Below, in pieces: positions 51,424 through 60,618 of a stretch of DNA of 64,000 nucleotides. Position 1 is the first letter of the stretch, and the number at the start of each line of letters is the position of its first letter. The position numbers and the translations under genes are program-made. Source of the stretch: Hallerella sp963660435 (lineage in GTDB: Bacteria; Fibrobacterota; Fibrobacteria; Fibrobacterales; Fibrobacteraceae); NCBI GenBank assembly GCA_963660435.1, contig CAVKYI010000001.1, forward strand, positions 248,001-312,000, given 5' to 3'. The notes below the pieces were generated by a model. The model saw only the letters and a list, made by a program, of their open reading frames with translations. It had not been told where the DNA came from and did no database searches.

Positions 51424-54400
51424 ATGACGAAAAGATTCGATATCCAAAAGTTCAAACTATCCCTTGATTTTTGCATTGAAGCGTCGGCGGGAACCGGGAA
51501 AACGTACACGATCCGAAAAATCGTGTCGAAACTCGTGGAATCGGGGATTCCGCTTTCGAAGATTTTGCTGGTGACCTATACGGAAAAGGCCGCGGGAGAA
51601 CTGCGCGATCGCATTCGAAAGGAAATGCTCGAAAACAAAGGCCCGGCGTTTGAACGGGCGCTTTCCGAAGTAGATAATGCGCCGATTGGAACGATTCACT
51701 CCTTTTGCCAAAAGACGCTTCGCGATTTTGCGTATGAAGCGGATGTTCCCTTTGCGATGGGAATGGTCGGAAATGATGCCGTTTCCGATTTGATCGATCG
51801 GCTTTTACGCGATGAATGGGCGGAGGAAATTGCGGAAAACAATTTAAACGCAAATACCGTGCGTGCACGGATGATTTCGACGATTGGCGCTTTTTCCGAG
51901 GGAATGGAAATCCCTGCTGCCAAATACTGGAAGGTCTTGCAGGATCATTCGGATGAAAAGTACGAAGCCCTTCCGCGTTCAAATGCGAAGACTTCGACGG
52001 AATATACCATTTCGAGTTTGATGCAAAACATTCGAAACGGCAAAGTGAACGCAACAAATAGCGGCTCTGTGTTTTTAAAATTCAATTCTCCGGAAGTGGA
52101 AAAAGCGGTCCATTATTTTGTGAAGGATGGCGGTCAAATGACGGATGAATCGCTGTTTGTCTTTTCCCATTTGCCGAATGTATTTCAGAGGTTTCAAAAG
52201 CAAAAACGCGATGATAAATTGCAGTCGTTTGACGATATGATTCACCAGGTGCGCAATGCGGTCGTTTCTCCATACGGTTCGGAGACGTCGCTTTGCCGCA
52301 AATTGCGCAGCACTTACCGCTATGCCATCATCGATGAATTTCAGGATACGAACCAGGACCAGTGGGATATTTTTAAAACGGTTTTTTTAGAAAGCCCCGA
52401 GAATCACATCATTGTCGTCGGCGATCCGAAACAGTCCATCTATTCTTTCCAAGGGGCGGATTTAAGCGTTTATTTTTCAGCGAGGGACGAAATCGCTCAA
52501 AGGGGAGACTGTTGCGTTTTGGATACGAACTATCGCTCGACGGATGCGATGGTGAACGCTTGTAACGAAATGTTCTCCGCTTCTTTTTTTGACGGAAATC
52601 GCTTGGAATTTGAAAGTTCAAATCCCTGTGGGAAAATCAAGCTCCCGCTTTGGAATGGCGAAAGGTTAAAGCCGATTCAGGCTGCGGAGAATGCGAACGC
52701 GGAAACATTTGCCAAGTATGCGGTTTCGCGGATTGTTGATTTTATTTCGATGCAAAACGGAAAAACGGCTCTGCAAATTTTTGACAAGGAAACGGGTGAC
52801 TATGTCAATCTGAAATTGTCCAACATCGCGGTTTTGGCCAAGAGCCGCTCGGAAATGGAAAATATCGAATCGATGATGACATGGGTGGGCATTCCATTTG
52901 TACGTTACAAAGATTCGAACTTGTTCAAAGGCCGGGAATCGGGTCAATGGATTGCGCTGTTTAAAGCGCTAAATGTTCCCGATTTTACGGGGAGAAATCG
53001 CGGTGTCTTGAATGCGGTGTTGGTATCGGATTTTTTCCGCATTCCGCTTTCAAAAGTCGAGAACGATGTGTTTGAAAACCCGAATTCGAAAATAGCCTTG
53101 CTGTTCGCAAAGTGGCGTTCCCTTGTGGAAAGAAATCGCTTTGCCGAATTGCAGGAAAGCGTTTATGCGGAAACGCAAATCGATCGGTATCTTTGCGACA
53201 GTTCCAAGTTGCAGTCCCTGGCAAAGTTCAAACAGGTCGGTGCTTACGCTTTTGATTATCTGATCAATCATCGGGTAACCTTGGAAGAGCTTATTAAACA
53301 TCTGGAAGGTCTTTCCCTTTCGACGGAAGATACGGATGACGAGGATGGCAACTTGGTGTCTCGGGGAAGCGACTTTGACGCAGTGCAGGTGATGACGATT
53401 CATGCGTCCAAGGGATTGCAGTTTCCTGTTGTCGTTTCTGTCGCCGGGTTTAAGGGCCTCAACAAAAGCGCTTCGGGACCTTTTGTGTGCAAAACGGAAT
53501 CCGGGAAAATACTGGGCTTGGATAAAAAAGCGAAGAGCGATCGCCAAAAAGAGGAACGGGAAGAATGGTGTAGGTTGTTCTATGTGGATTATACGCGTGC
53601 GGAATCGATTCTGCTTTTACCGTTTCCTGAAAAGCCTAAAACAGAATTGGATTTTTTGGTGAAGACGCAGGGGGCGATTTCTGCAAATTACATCGAAAAG
53701 AATAACCATTGGACGGTTGAATCGGCGAATGAAAACTGGCATCCTTTGGAATTGAAAAAAAAGGTTGGTGAATTTTTAAATGCGTCCAGGAAAAATTCCG
53801 ATGAAACGGCTTATCCCGATGCGATTCGGTTTATGCAGTCCCTTGGCTCCAAAAGCGTTTTCCAACATTCGTATTCGTCTTTGGCGGGAAAGCTGAGGGA
53901 AGGTGAAGACGCCGTGACCACGGAAAACGGGAAGTTGCTGAACAGGCAAGCATCGGATGAAGCGGAATCAAGAGGCGCGGTCAAAACGGTTATCGTCGAT
54001 CCAAATCCCGTTCGGATTCTTTCCGATGATTCTCGGATGGTTCTGGAAAATGCTCTCTCCGGTATCGAGAATTTTCCCCGTGGCAGCAAACTCGGCAATG
54101 CGCTGCACCAAACTTTTGAACAAATGGATTTTGAAAAAATCGGCGAAATGGAAAATGCCGAAGCGGCGATTCAAGATTTGGATTTCAGAACGCTTATCGA
54201 GGAACAGTTCAAGTCCCAGAATTTCGCAATCGATGAACATCCGGATTGGATCAAGCAGTCGGCGCATTTTGCATGGAATACGATGAACGCGAAACTTCCG
54301 GAAATTCGCGGTGGAATCGCTACGGGCGGCGAATTTTCCCTTAAGGAACTTTCCGCCGAAAAGCGCAAGGCGGAAATGGCGTTCCAGATGAACGCTCTGG

Positions 54401-54804
54401 GATTCGGGGAAAACGCCTTGCATAGTTTCTGCAAGGGGTTTATGGACCTGCTTTTTGTCCGCGGCGAGTATTATTCCATTCTCGACTGGAAATCGGACGT
54501 TCTGGAAAACTACGGCGTCGGCGATTCTACCGTGGACGGTACGATGAAAAAGGTCGATGATGAATATGCCGTTCAGCGCGTGCTGTATTCCTACTGTCTT
54601 GTCCAATGGCTCAAGTCGTTTGGAAAGTTCGGAACAGACGAAGAAGAGATTTTCCAAAAGCATTTCGGCGGAGTCTATTATGTGTTTTTCCGCGGATGTC
54701 GCGCGGAAGAATCAAGCGGACTTTACGCCCAGACATGGAAAGACTATGCGGAGCTTTCGGCTGCCTTTAAAAACGTTAAATCACTGATGGCAAAAGCAAG
54801 ATAG
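51424..54804 (+). CDS. recB: Exodeoxyribonuclease V beta subunit (RecB helicase-nuclease)
   Basis: 1126 residues from the ATG at 51424, with AAGAAGG about ten bases upstream; a TTG at 51415 lacks spacing. Walker A is EASAGTGKTYTI (Lys26), followed by VTYTEKAAGELRDRI (motif Ia). IIDEFQDTNQDQW is motif II, VGDPKQSIYSFQGAD motif III, and MTIHASKGLQFPVV motif V. The C-terminal RecB nuclease has Asp1008 (GFMDLLF), Asp1021 and Lys1023 (ILDWKSD), all intact. It forms RecBCD with its neighbours for double-strand break repair and degradation of foreign linear DNA. recD starts 11 bases downstream. Confidence 0.96.
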   Translation: MTKRFDIQKFKLSLDFCIEASAGTGKTYTIRKIVSKLVESGIPLSKILLVTYTEKAAGELRDRIRKEMLENKGPAFERALSEVDNAPIGTIHSFCQKTLRDFAYEADVPFAMGMVGNDAVSDLIDRLLRDEWAEEIAENNLNANTVRARMISTIGAFSEGMEIPAAKYWKVLQDHSDEKYEALPRSNAKTSTEYTISSLMQNIRNGKVNATNSGSVFLKFNSPEVEKAVHYFVKDGGQMTDESLFVFSHLPNVFQRFQKQKRDDKLQSFDDMIHQVRNAVVSPYGSETSLCRKLRSTYRYAIIDEFQDTNQDQWDIFKTVFLESPENHIIVVGDPKQSIYSFQGADLSVYFSARDEIAQRGDCCVLDTNYRSTDAMVNACNEMFSASFFDGNRLEFESSNPCGKIKLPLWNGERLKPIQAAENANAETFAKYAVSRIVDFISMQNGKTALQIFDKETGDYVNLKLSNIAVLAKSRSEMENIESMMTWVGIPFVRYKDSNLFKGRESGQWIALFKALNVPDFTGRNRGVLNAVLVSDFFRIPLSKVENDVFENPNSKIALLFAKWRSLVERNRFAELQESVYAETQIDRYLCDSSKLQSLAKFKQVGAYAFDYLINHRVTLEELIKHLEGLSLSTEDTDDEDGNLVSRGSDFDAVQVMTIHASKGLQFPVVVSVAGFKGLNKSASGPFVCKTESGKILGLDKKAKSDRQKEEREEWCRLFYVDYTRAESILLLPFPEKPKTELDFLVKTQGAISANYIEKNNHWTVESANENWHPLELKKKVGEFLNASRKNSDETAYPDAIRFMQSLGSKSVFQHSYSSLAGKLREGEDAVTTENGKLLNRQASDEAESRGAVKTVIVDPNPVRILSDDSRMVLENALSGIENFPRGSKLGNALHQTFEQMDFEKIGEMENAEAAIQDLDFRTLIEEQFKSQNFAIDEHPDWIKQSAHFAWNTMNAKLPEIRGGIATGGEFSLKELSAEKRKAEMAFQMNALGFGENALHSFCKGFMDLLFVRGEYYSILDWKSDVLENYGVGDSTVDGTMKKVDDEYAVQRVLYSYCLVQWLKSFGKFGTDEEEIFQKHFGGVYYVFFRGCRAEESSGLYAQTWKDYAELSAAFKNVKSLMAKAR

Positions 54805-54815
54805 GGAGATTTTGG

Positions 54816-56849
54816 ATGACAATGATTACAGAAACTCTAGAGGAATTTTTTGATTCGCTGCGAGAAATGCGCGGAACGCAACCGCTCGATCTGAAACTGG
54901 TGAAGCTCCTAACGGAATTGCAGCCGAAACTTTCCTTGGATGCGCAAAAAGTCTTACTCGTTTATTTTTCGCTGTTAAGCGATGGCAATACCTGCGTTTC
55001 GTTAAATCCTCGGAATCTGCTCGCCAAGTGGGCTTTCAAGTGGGACGGCTTGAAAACGCAGAAAGAATCGCTACTTGCCGAAGAGAAAGCGGAAAAATTC
55101 CGGGATGCGGAAGAGTTCTTCCCGATTTTCGAAAGGGGCTGCGCAGACCTGAACGCCCTTTCGACCGTTTGTGAAGAGAACGCGGACGCTTCGGGGAGGA
55201 AATGCCTTGAAAACATTCCTCTCTGCGTGGAATTTCGAGAAAACGAACCTTTCCTTTTCGCGGATAAATATTGGAAGGCTAAGAAATCGATTTTGCGCAT
55301 TTTTGGAAATACATCGGAAAGGGCAGTTTTTAGAAAAGATGCCAATATCTTGACGGAACCTGCCGATAGTTCGCTGGATTTTGGAAACTTTCCGCTGAAA
55401 GCCGCACAGGAAAACGCTGTCCGTTGCGGAGAGAAAAACAATCTGATTGTCACGGGCGGACCGGGAACGGGCAAGACGACGGTTGTCCAATTCTTGCTCT
55501 GGAATCTTTTCAGGCGGGAGCCCGAGAAACTGAACTGGTCGCTTTACTTTGTCGCCCCGAGCGGCAAGGCGGCAAACCGTCTGGGCGACGTAAGGAATCT
55601 GGACGATATATCCGATGCGGAAAAAAATTCCCATCCAGAGATTGTGGATAAATTCAAGAGTGTCGAAGGGCAGACCCTGCATCGACTGCTCAAGTTCAAC
55701 CCATCGAAGAACGCTTTCCACTACAACGGAAACAACCGCTTGCCGGACCGGTCCCTCTTTGTCGTCGATGAAGCGAGCATGATCGACGTGACGCTCTTTG
55801 CCGCGTTTCTCGAAGCGCTTCCGGAAGACACCGCAAAGTATCGACTGTTCGTTCTAGGCGACAGGAACCAGTTGCCGTCTGTAGAAGCGGGAGCCGTTCT
55901 TGGCGAAGTCCTGGGAATTCGACCGGACGCGACGGTGGAACTTACCGAATCGAACCGTTTTCCGGACGATTCGCGGGTTGGACGCTTCGCCAAGGCTATC
56001 CAGCAAGAAGAAGACGCGTCGCTTGAAAGTTCCATTGCGGAATGTGGAGGCATGGAATCTTTTGAAGCGAAATCGGATCTATGGAAAAGTGCGGAAAACG
56101 CAGTCCGGTTCGTTTCGCTTTTTAAGAAAGACGAAGACATTCGGAAAAAGGATGCGGAAGAAAGAATCGGGAAAATTCTTGACCGGTGGCGCCAGGCGTT
56201 TCTCGAAGATCTTTTTGACTTGGCGGAAAAGGTTCATCCGGAAAATTCGGAAATTTCGACTGTGGAACGGAACGCTCGGGAAAATCTTTGGCGGACCGCC
56301 GAACGGGCGCGCATCCTTTCGGCGGAAAGGCGCGGTGTGCAGGGTGTCGAAACGCTTAACCGTACGCTTTGCCGGTGTATCCGGAAAAGGCTTTCCGATA
56401 AAGGAAGGTCTTTCCATGAAGCGAACAGTCCTTATTTCCCCGGACAGATTCTGATGTTTACGAGGAACCAGGCCGATTTCAAGCTTTTCAACGGGGATTC
56501 GGGAATCGTCGTAAAGAGTGCCGACTGCATCGACTATCTGATGGTGAAACTTGGCGGGGAATATTTTTGCTACCCGCTTTCGCTGTTCCCGAGCGATTCT
56601 CTCGAAACGGCCTTTGCGATTACGATTCACAAGTCGCAAGGTTCGGGCTACGAGAATATTCTCGTGTTCCTCCCCTTGCAAGGCGGTCATCCGCTTTTAA
56701 ACCGTCAAATCCTCTATACGGGCGTGACCCGTGTCAAGATGAGCGGGAAAAATCCGGGAAGCCTCACCCTCGTCGCCTCGAGGGAGCGCCTGTTCGAAGC
56801 TCGGCAACGGCTGATTGTCCGCGATACGGGAATCTGGATGGACAGCTAG
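54816..56849 (+). CDS. recD: Exodeoxyribonuclease V alpha subunit (RecD helicase)
   Basis: 677 residues, with AGGGAG nine bases before the ATG. A helical N-terminal domain (1-190) contacts the complex. Walker A is VTGGPGTGKTTVVQF (Lys220), motif II is LFVVDEASMIDVTL, and FVLGDRNQLPSVEAGAVLG is motif III. TIHKSQGSGYENILVFLP and LLNRQILYTGVTRVK are the UvrD-C motifs. It moves 5' to 3' on DNA within RecBCD. It is the last gene of the recC-recB-recD operon, all on the plus strand. Confidence 0.96.
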   Translation: MTMITETLEEFFDSLREMRGTQPLDLKLVKLLTELQPKLSLDAQKVLLVYFSLLSDGNTCVSLNPRNLLAKWAFKWDGLKTQKESLLAEEKAEKFRDAEEFFPIFERGCADLNALSTVCEENADASGRKCLENIPLCVEFRENEPFLFADKYWKAKKSILRIFGNTSERAVFRKDANILTEPADSSLDFGNFPLKAAQENAVRCGEKNNLIVTGGPGTGKTTVVQFLLWNLFRREPEKLNWSLYFVAPSGKAANRLGDVRNLDDISDAEKNSHPEIVDKFKSVEGQTLHRLLKFNPSKNAFHYNGNNRLPDRSLFVVDEASMIDVTLFAAFLEALPEDTAKYRLFVLGDRNQLPSVEAGAVLGEVLGIRPDATVELTESNRFPDDSRVGRFAKAIQQEEDASLESSIAECGGMESFEAKSDLWKSAENAVRFVSLFKKDEDIRKKDAEERIGKILDRWRQAFLEDLFDLAEKVHPENSEISTVERNARENLWRTAERARILSAERRGVQGVETLNRTLCRCIRKRLSDKGRSFHEANSPYFPGQILMFTRNQADFKLFNGDSGIVVKSADCIDYLMVKLGGEYFCYPLSLFPSDSLETAFAITIHKSQGSGYENILVFLPLQGGHPLLNRQILYTGVTRVKMSGKNPGSLTLVASRERLFEARQRLIVRDTGIWMDS

Positions 56850-56904
56850 TGTTGCCGAATGCAAACGGGGAATATATCTTTCCGATAAAAGAAAGGAGAA
56901 ACCT

Positions 56905-59457
56905 ATGCGCTTCTTGAAATTTTTCGCTCCGGTCGTCTTTGGACTCGGCATGAACGTTTTCGCGTCGGAAAGCTACGTGTGGGGAAACGTGCGCTTTGAC
57001 GGTGGCGGTTTCGTCAGCGCGGTCATTTTCCACCCGAAGGCGGAGAACGTTCTCTATGCCCGTACCGATGTCGGTGGAATCTATCGATTCGATTTTTCGA
57101 ATTCCCGCTGGATTCCGCTGATGGACTGGATTTCCGAAAACGACAAGGGACTGTATGGAACGGAATCCTTCGCTCTTGACCCGACGGATCCGAAGCGCAT
57201 CTATGTTCTTGCGGGAACGGGGTATTTTAGCGATGGTCGCACGGCGATACTCCGGAGCGAAGACTACGGAACGACCTGGGACACGAGCTACGTGGAAATG
57301 CTCGCTCACGGAAACGGAATGGGACGGCAGACGGGCGAAAAGCTCGCTGTCGATCCGAACAAACCGAACATTCTTTTTTGCGGAAGCCGCACCAAGGGCC
57401 TTTATAGAAGTACCGATTACGGCAAGACCTGGACGCGCGCTTACGAGATAGCTCTGTCGAACGCAACGGGAAACGGTCTCACCAACGTGAACGGGATAAG
57501 CTTTGTCCTGTTCGATGAATCGCAGGGAACACTTGCCGACGGTTCGACGAAAACGCTCTACATGGGAATTTCCGCGACAAGCGACAATCTGTATGTAAGT
57601 AACGACGGCGGCGCGACCTGGAACCTTGTTTCGGGAGGCCCGTCGAACCTGATGCCGCATCGCGCAAAGATTGCCGATGGCAACCTGTTCCTGACCTACT
57701 CGAGCTCGGAAGGTCCTCACTCCGTAACTCGTGGCGCGGTCTATAGATATGCAATCGGTAGCGGAACGTGGACAGACATCACGCCATACCAGGACGAAAG
57801 TACGACGGCGCGTATGGGAGACGGTAGCCAGTCGGCGAGACATGGTTTCGGGGGAATCTCCATCGACCCGAACGATGCGAACCACATCATCGTTTCGACG
57901 CTTTGCTTTTACGGGGGCAGGCATTTCTTTGCGGACGGCACGGACGGCTGGGGGGACCGCATCTACGTGACGACGGATGGCGGAAGGACCTGGACCCATG
58001 GGCAGGGATATAACGACGGCGTGAATATCGATGCGAACGGAAACGCTTGGATTCATGGCAATGCTATTCACTGGGCGGGTTCCATCGAATTCAATCCGTT
58101 TAACACCAAGGAAGCCTGGGTAACGAGCGGAAACGGCGTCTTTCGGACGGAAGACATCTCGGCAAGGGTTCCGCTGTGGAAGTTCCAGTCCGTGGGAATC
58201 GAGGAAACGGTTCCGCTAGACATCGTAAGCGTTCCGGGAGGACCGCTTGTCACGGCGATCGGAGACTATGACGGGGCGGCCTATTCGGATATAAACCAGA
58301 GCACGCCACGGCACAGCCCGAATATCGGGACGACGAACAGCCTGGGTTACGCTCCGCTTGCGGGAGCCTTTGTCCGCACGGGGCATGTGACGGACTATTC
58401 GTCGGGAACGGGCATCGGCTCGGACGTGATGTATCGCTCGGACGACAAGGCGGCGACCTGGACTAAGCTCGAAACGACCCTCAAGGGTTCGCAGGGAACG
58501 CTCGCCATGTCCGCGGACGGCAAGGTGATTCTTCACCGGCCGGACAACAGCAACAATGTTTACCGTACGGTGGACAACGGAAAGACGTGGACGGAGGTGA
58601 CAGGGCTTGACGGGCAGTGCCAATACGCGCGAATCACGCCCGATCCGGTAAATCCCGATAAGTTCTACCTGGTGGATGCCCAGGGTCACTTAAAGCTTTC
58701 GACCGATGGCGGCGCGACTTTTGCAAATTCGGGCACTCGCTTGCAAAACGATGCTTCGGGCGAATACTACAACGGCGGCGGTCTTATTCGCACGGTTCCG
58801 GGCAGGGAAGGCCATCTGTGGGTCCCGCTCGACCAGGCGCAGGTATGGCTTGCCAAGGGCTATTCGGAAAACGGTCTCGCCTATACGGAAGACGGAGGTT
58901 CTACCTGGAACCGCGTCTCGGGCGTTTCGACGGCGATTGCCGTGGGAATCGGCAAGGCGAAGGAAGGTTCCGACTACGAGACGATTTTCATCTGGGGAAT
59001 CGCCGGGGGTGCGAACAATCCTCTAGGAATTTATCGTTCGACGGACAAGGGAAAGTCGTGGATTCGCGTAAACGATGATGCTCACCAGTATGGCGGTCCG
59101 GGAAACGGCAATTTTGTACAGGGTGACATGAATTATTTTGGCGTGGTCTATATGAGCACGACAGGAAGAGGACTTGTCGTCGGCGCACCGGAAGGTTCCA
59201 TTGTGCCGATTCCCTCGGTCCTCCCGGTCAAGAATTCGACGGTCTCGATGCGGCTGGAAGCGAGGAACCTGTATGTAGCCGCTCCTGCAAAAAGCACGCT
59301 TCTTCTGTTCAATGCGAACGGGGAACTGTGCTTGCGACAGAATGTCGGAGCGAACGCGAATGTCTCGCTCGCAAGGCTTTCGTCCGGGAAATGGCTTGCC
59401 AAGGTAGTTTCGGCAAGAGGAAAGACGCTTTCCGCCCGGATGCTTTCCCTTCGATAG
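56905..59457 (+). CDS. Secreted GH74 xyloglucanase with T9SS-type C-terminal tail
   Basis: 850 residues from the ATG at 56905 (AAAGGAG upstream); the longer frame overlaps recD and is not credible. Signal peptide ends near NVFASE. Two seven-bladed propellers form the GH74 fold, with repeated SxDxGxTW blades (for example RSTDYGKTW, VSNDGGATW, RTVDNGKTW). Asp55 in YARTDVGGIYRF is the expected base, and the acid is in AIGDYDGAAYSD (Asp454 or Asp456). The C-terminus (LLLFNANGELCL..LSSGKWLAKVVS..) is a T9SS-type tail. It should cut xyloglucan on plant walls. It lies 55 bp after recD and may have its own weak TATATC promoter. Confidence 0.93.
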   Translation: MRFLKFFAPVVFGLGMNVFASESYVWGNVRFDGGGFVSAVIFHPKAENVLYARTDVGGIYRFDFSNSRWIPLMDWISENDKGLYGTESFALDPTDPKRIYVLAGTGYFSDGRTAILRSEDYGTTWDTSYVEMLAHGNGMGRQTGEKLAVDPNKPNILFCGSRTKGLYRSTDYGKTWTRAYEIALSNATGNGLTNVNGISFVLFDESQGTLADGSTKTLYMGISATSDNLYVSNDGGATWNLVSGGPSNLMPHRAKIADGNLFLTYSSSEGPHSVTRGAVYRYAIGSGTWTDITPYQDESTTARMGDGSQSARHGFGGISIDPNDANHIIVSTLCFYGGRHFFADGTDGWGDRIYVTTDGGRTWTHGQGYNDGVNIDANGNAWIHGNAIHWAGSIEFNPFNTKEAWVTSGNGVFRTEDISARVPLWKFQSVGIEETVPLDIVSVPGGPLVTAIGDYDGAAYSDINQSTPRHSPNIGTTNSLGYAPLAGAFVRTGHVTDYSSGTGIGSDVMYRSDDKAATWTKLETTLKGSQGTLAMSADGKVILHRPDNSNNVYRTVDNGKTWTEVTGLDGQCQYARITPDPVNPDKFYLVDAQGHLKLSTDGGATFANSGTRLQNDASGEYYNGGGLIRTVPGREGHLWVPLDQAQVWLAKGYSENGLAYTEDGGSTWNRVSGVSTAIAVGIGKAKEGSDYETIFIWGIAGGANNPLGIYRSTDKGKSWIRVNDDAHQYGGPGNGNFVQGDMNYFGVVYMSTTGRGLVVGAPEGSIVPIPSVLPVKNSTVSMRLEARNLYVAAPAKSTLLLFNANGELCLRQNVGANANVSLARLSSGKWLAKVVSARGKTLSARMLSLR

Positions 59458-59477
59458 TTTTCTCGAAACGATAACGA

Positions 59478-59502
59478 AAAAAGCCCGACTCGCGGGCTTT
59501 TC
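59478..59502. terminator. Bidirectional rho-independent terminator
   Basis: AAGCCCG (59481-59487) pairs with CGGGCTT (59493-59499) over a five-base loop, with A and T flanks on both sides. It separates GH74 and the convergent DtxR-type gene. Confidence 0.88.
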
Positions 59503-59522
59503 CGTTTGTGTCGATTCCTGAT

Positions 59523-59900
59523 TTATTTGCCGACGAAATCGCTGATGCGGTCAAGGGATTCCTGCGAAAGGATGTGTTCCATCTTGCAGGCGTCCTCGTT
59601 CGCTATCTTTTCGGAAACGCCCAGCTTTAAAAGGAGCTTTCGGAGCAGGAAGTGCCGAGCGAGGACTTTTGCCGCGGTCTGCTTCCCTGCCGGGGATAGC
59701 GAAATGCCTGTATAGGGTTCCTGGTTGACCAGCCCGAGCTTTTTAAGCTCGTTCATCGCCTTGTTCACGGACGGCATCTTGACGGAAAGCCTTTCCGCGA
59801 TGTCCTTGACGTGGGCGACATCCTTGTTTTCCAGACAGAGAATGTGTACCATTTCGAGATAGTCTTCGAGGCTTTGGGAAAGTTTCTGTTGGTCTGGCAT
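59523..59900 (-). CDS. DtxR/MntR-family metal-dependent transcriptional regulator
   Basis: 125 residues. The N-terminal winged helix (SLEDYLEMVHILCLENKDVAHVKDIAERLSVKMPSVNKAMNELKKLGLVNQEPYTGISLSPAG) is the DtxR/MntR DNA-binding domain. The second helical domain (RHFLLRKLLLKLGVSEKIANEDACKMEHILS) carries metal ligands His, Glu and Cys. It lacks the SH3 domain, like MntR. It senses Mn or Fe; the metal is uncertain. A palindrome overlaps its own promoter, suggesting autoregulation. No transporter gene is next to it. Confidence 0.92.
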   Translation of the reverse strand: MPDQQKLSQSLEDYLEMVHILCLENKDVAHVKDIAERLSVKMPSVNKAMNELKKLGLVNQEPYTGISLSPAGKQTAAKVLARHFLLRKLLLKLGVSEKIANEDACKMEHILSQESLDRISDFVGK

Positions 59901-59919
59901 TCGCGATTCATCCTTTTTG

Positions 59920-59938
59920 TTAGCTTTGTCTAATTATA
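59920..59938 (-). promoter_or_regulatory. Promoter and candidate operator of the DtxR-type gene
   Basis: TATAAT (minus strand, 59938-59933) is a -10 box. The palindrome TTAG-N6-CTAA (59920-59933) overlaps it, and its half-sites resemble DtxR-type sites. A bound regulator would block its own promoter. Confidence 0.55.
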
Positions 59939-60065
59939 ATAATTGACGATGGAAAATGCAAGATGGAATTCAGAACCTGGTTGATTGTTGCCGACAACCG
60001 GTTTCCGGCCTCGAATCTTTCAAATCTCGCGGACGGCTTTCGAAAAATTTTTTAGATGTTTAAAT

Positions 60066-60605
60066 ATGAGAATTTTTCAAACCTTGTCTTTAATGGCATG
60101 CCTTGCGTTTTTACCTCTTGCCGCGGAAGAACTCGAACCGATGGATTCCGAAGACCGCCTGACGGCCCAGGAAGAAGATTTGCGTTCCATCAAGGATTCC
60201 TATGACAGCCGGATCAACGGCATCATGGAAGAAATTGGGGAGACCGGTGCGGAAGCCTGGTTTGCCGCTCGCGCTACCGGAAACTATGCGACCTGGAAGG
60301 ATATCGGCTTTGAACTGCCCGAAGTGAAGATGTTCACCGTAAAGGAAGAACCTTACGGATTTTCGGTAAAGGGCAAGGGACGTCCGACGGAGACCGCGAC
60401 GGTTCTTGTCTATACGCGGGACGAAGACCTGTATTACCGCGTTACGGTCGGGAAAAACGCATCCTTCGATTTTAAGCGCATGGTGCAGGCCGTTTTCGAA
60501 TCGGACAGCGAATTTACCTTCCGCGAGGGAACGCCGTGCAACAGTCGGGCTGTTTCCTGCATTGGCGGTTACGAAAAGGGAACTTCCGGCAGGCTGAAAA
60601 AATAA
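60066..60605 (+). CDS. Small secreted protein of unknown function
   Basis: 179 residues from the ATG at 60066, where a signal peptide begins (MRIFQTLSLMACLAFLPLAA). The mature part starts with an acidic helix (SEDRLTAQEEDLRSIKDSYDSRINGIMEEIGE) that could form a coiled coil, followed by a small beta-rich domain (TATVLVYTRDEDLYYRVTVG) and two Cys near the end (CNSRAVSCIGG). No family is recognised. It is upstream of purT by 13 bp, so they may share a transcript. Confidence 0.72.
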   Translation: MRIFQTLSLMACLAFLPLAAEELEPMDSEDRLTAQEEDLRSIKDSYDSRINGIMEEIGETGAEAWFAARATGNYATWKDIGFELPEVKMFTVKEEPYGFSVKGKGRPTETATVLVYTRDEDLYYRVTVGKNASFDFKRMVQAVFESDSEFTFREGTPCNSRAVSCIGGYEKGTSGRLKK

Positions 60606-60618
60606 ACAAGGAGATATC

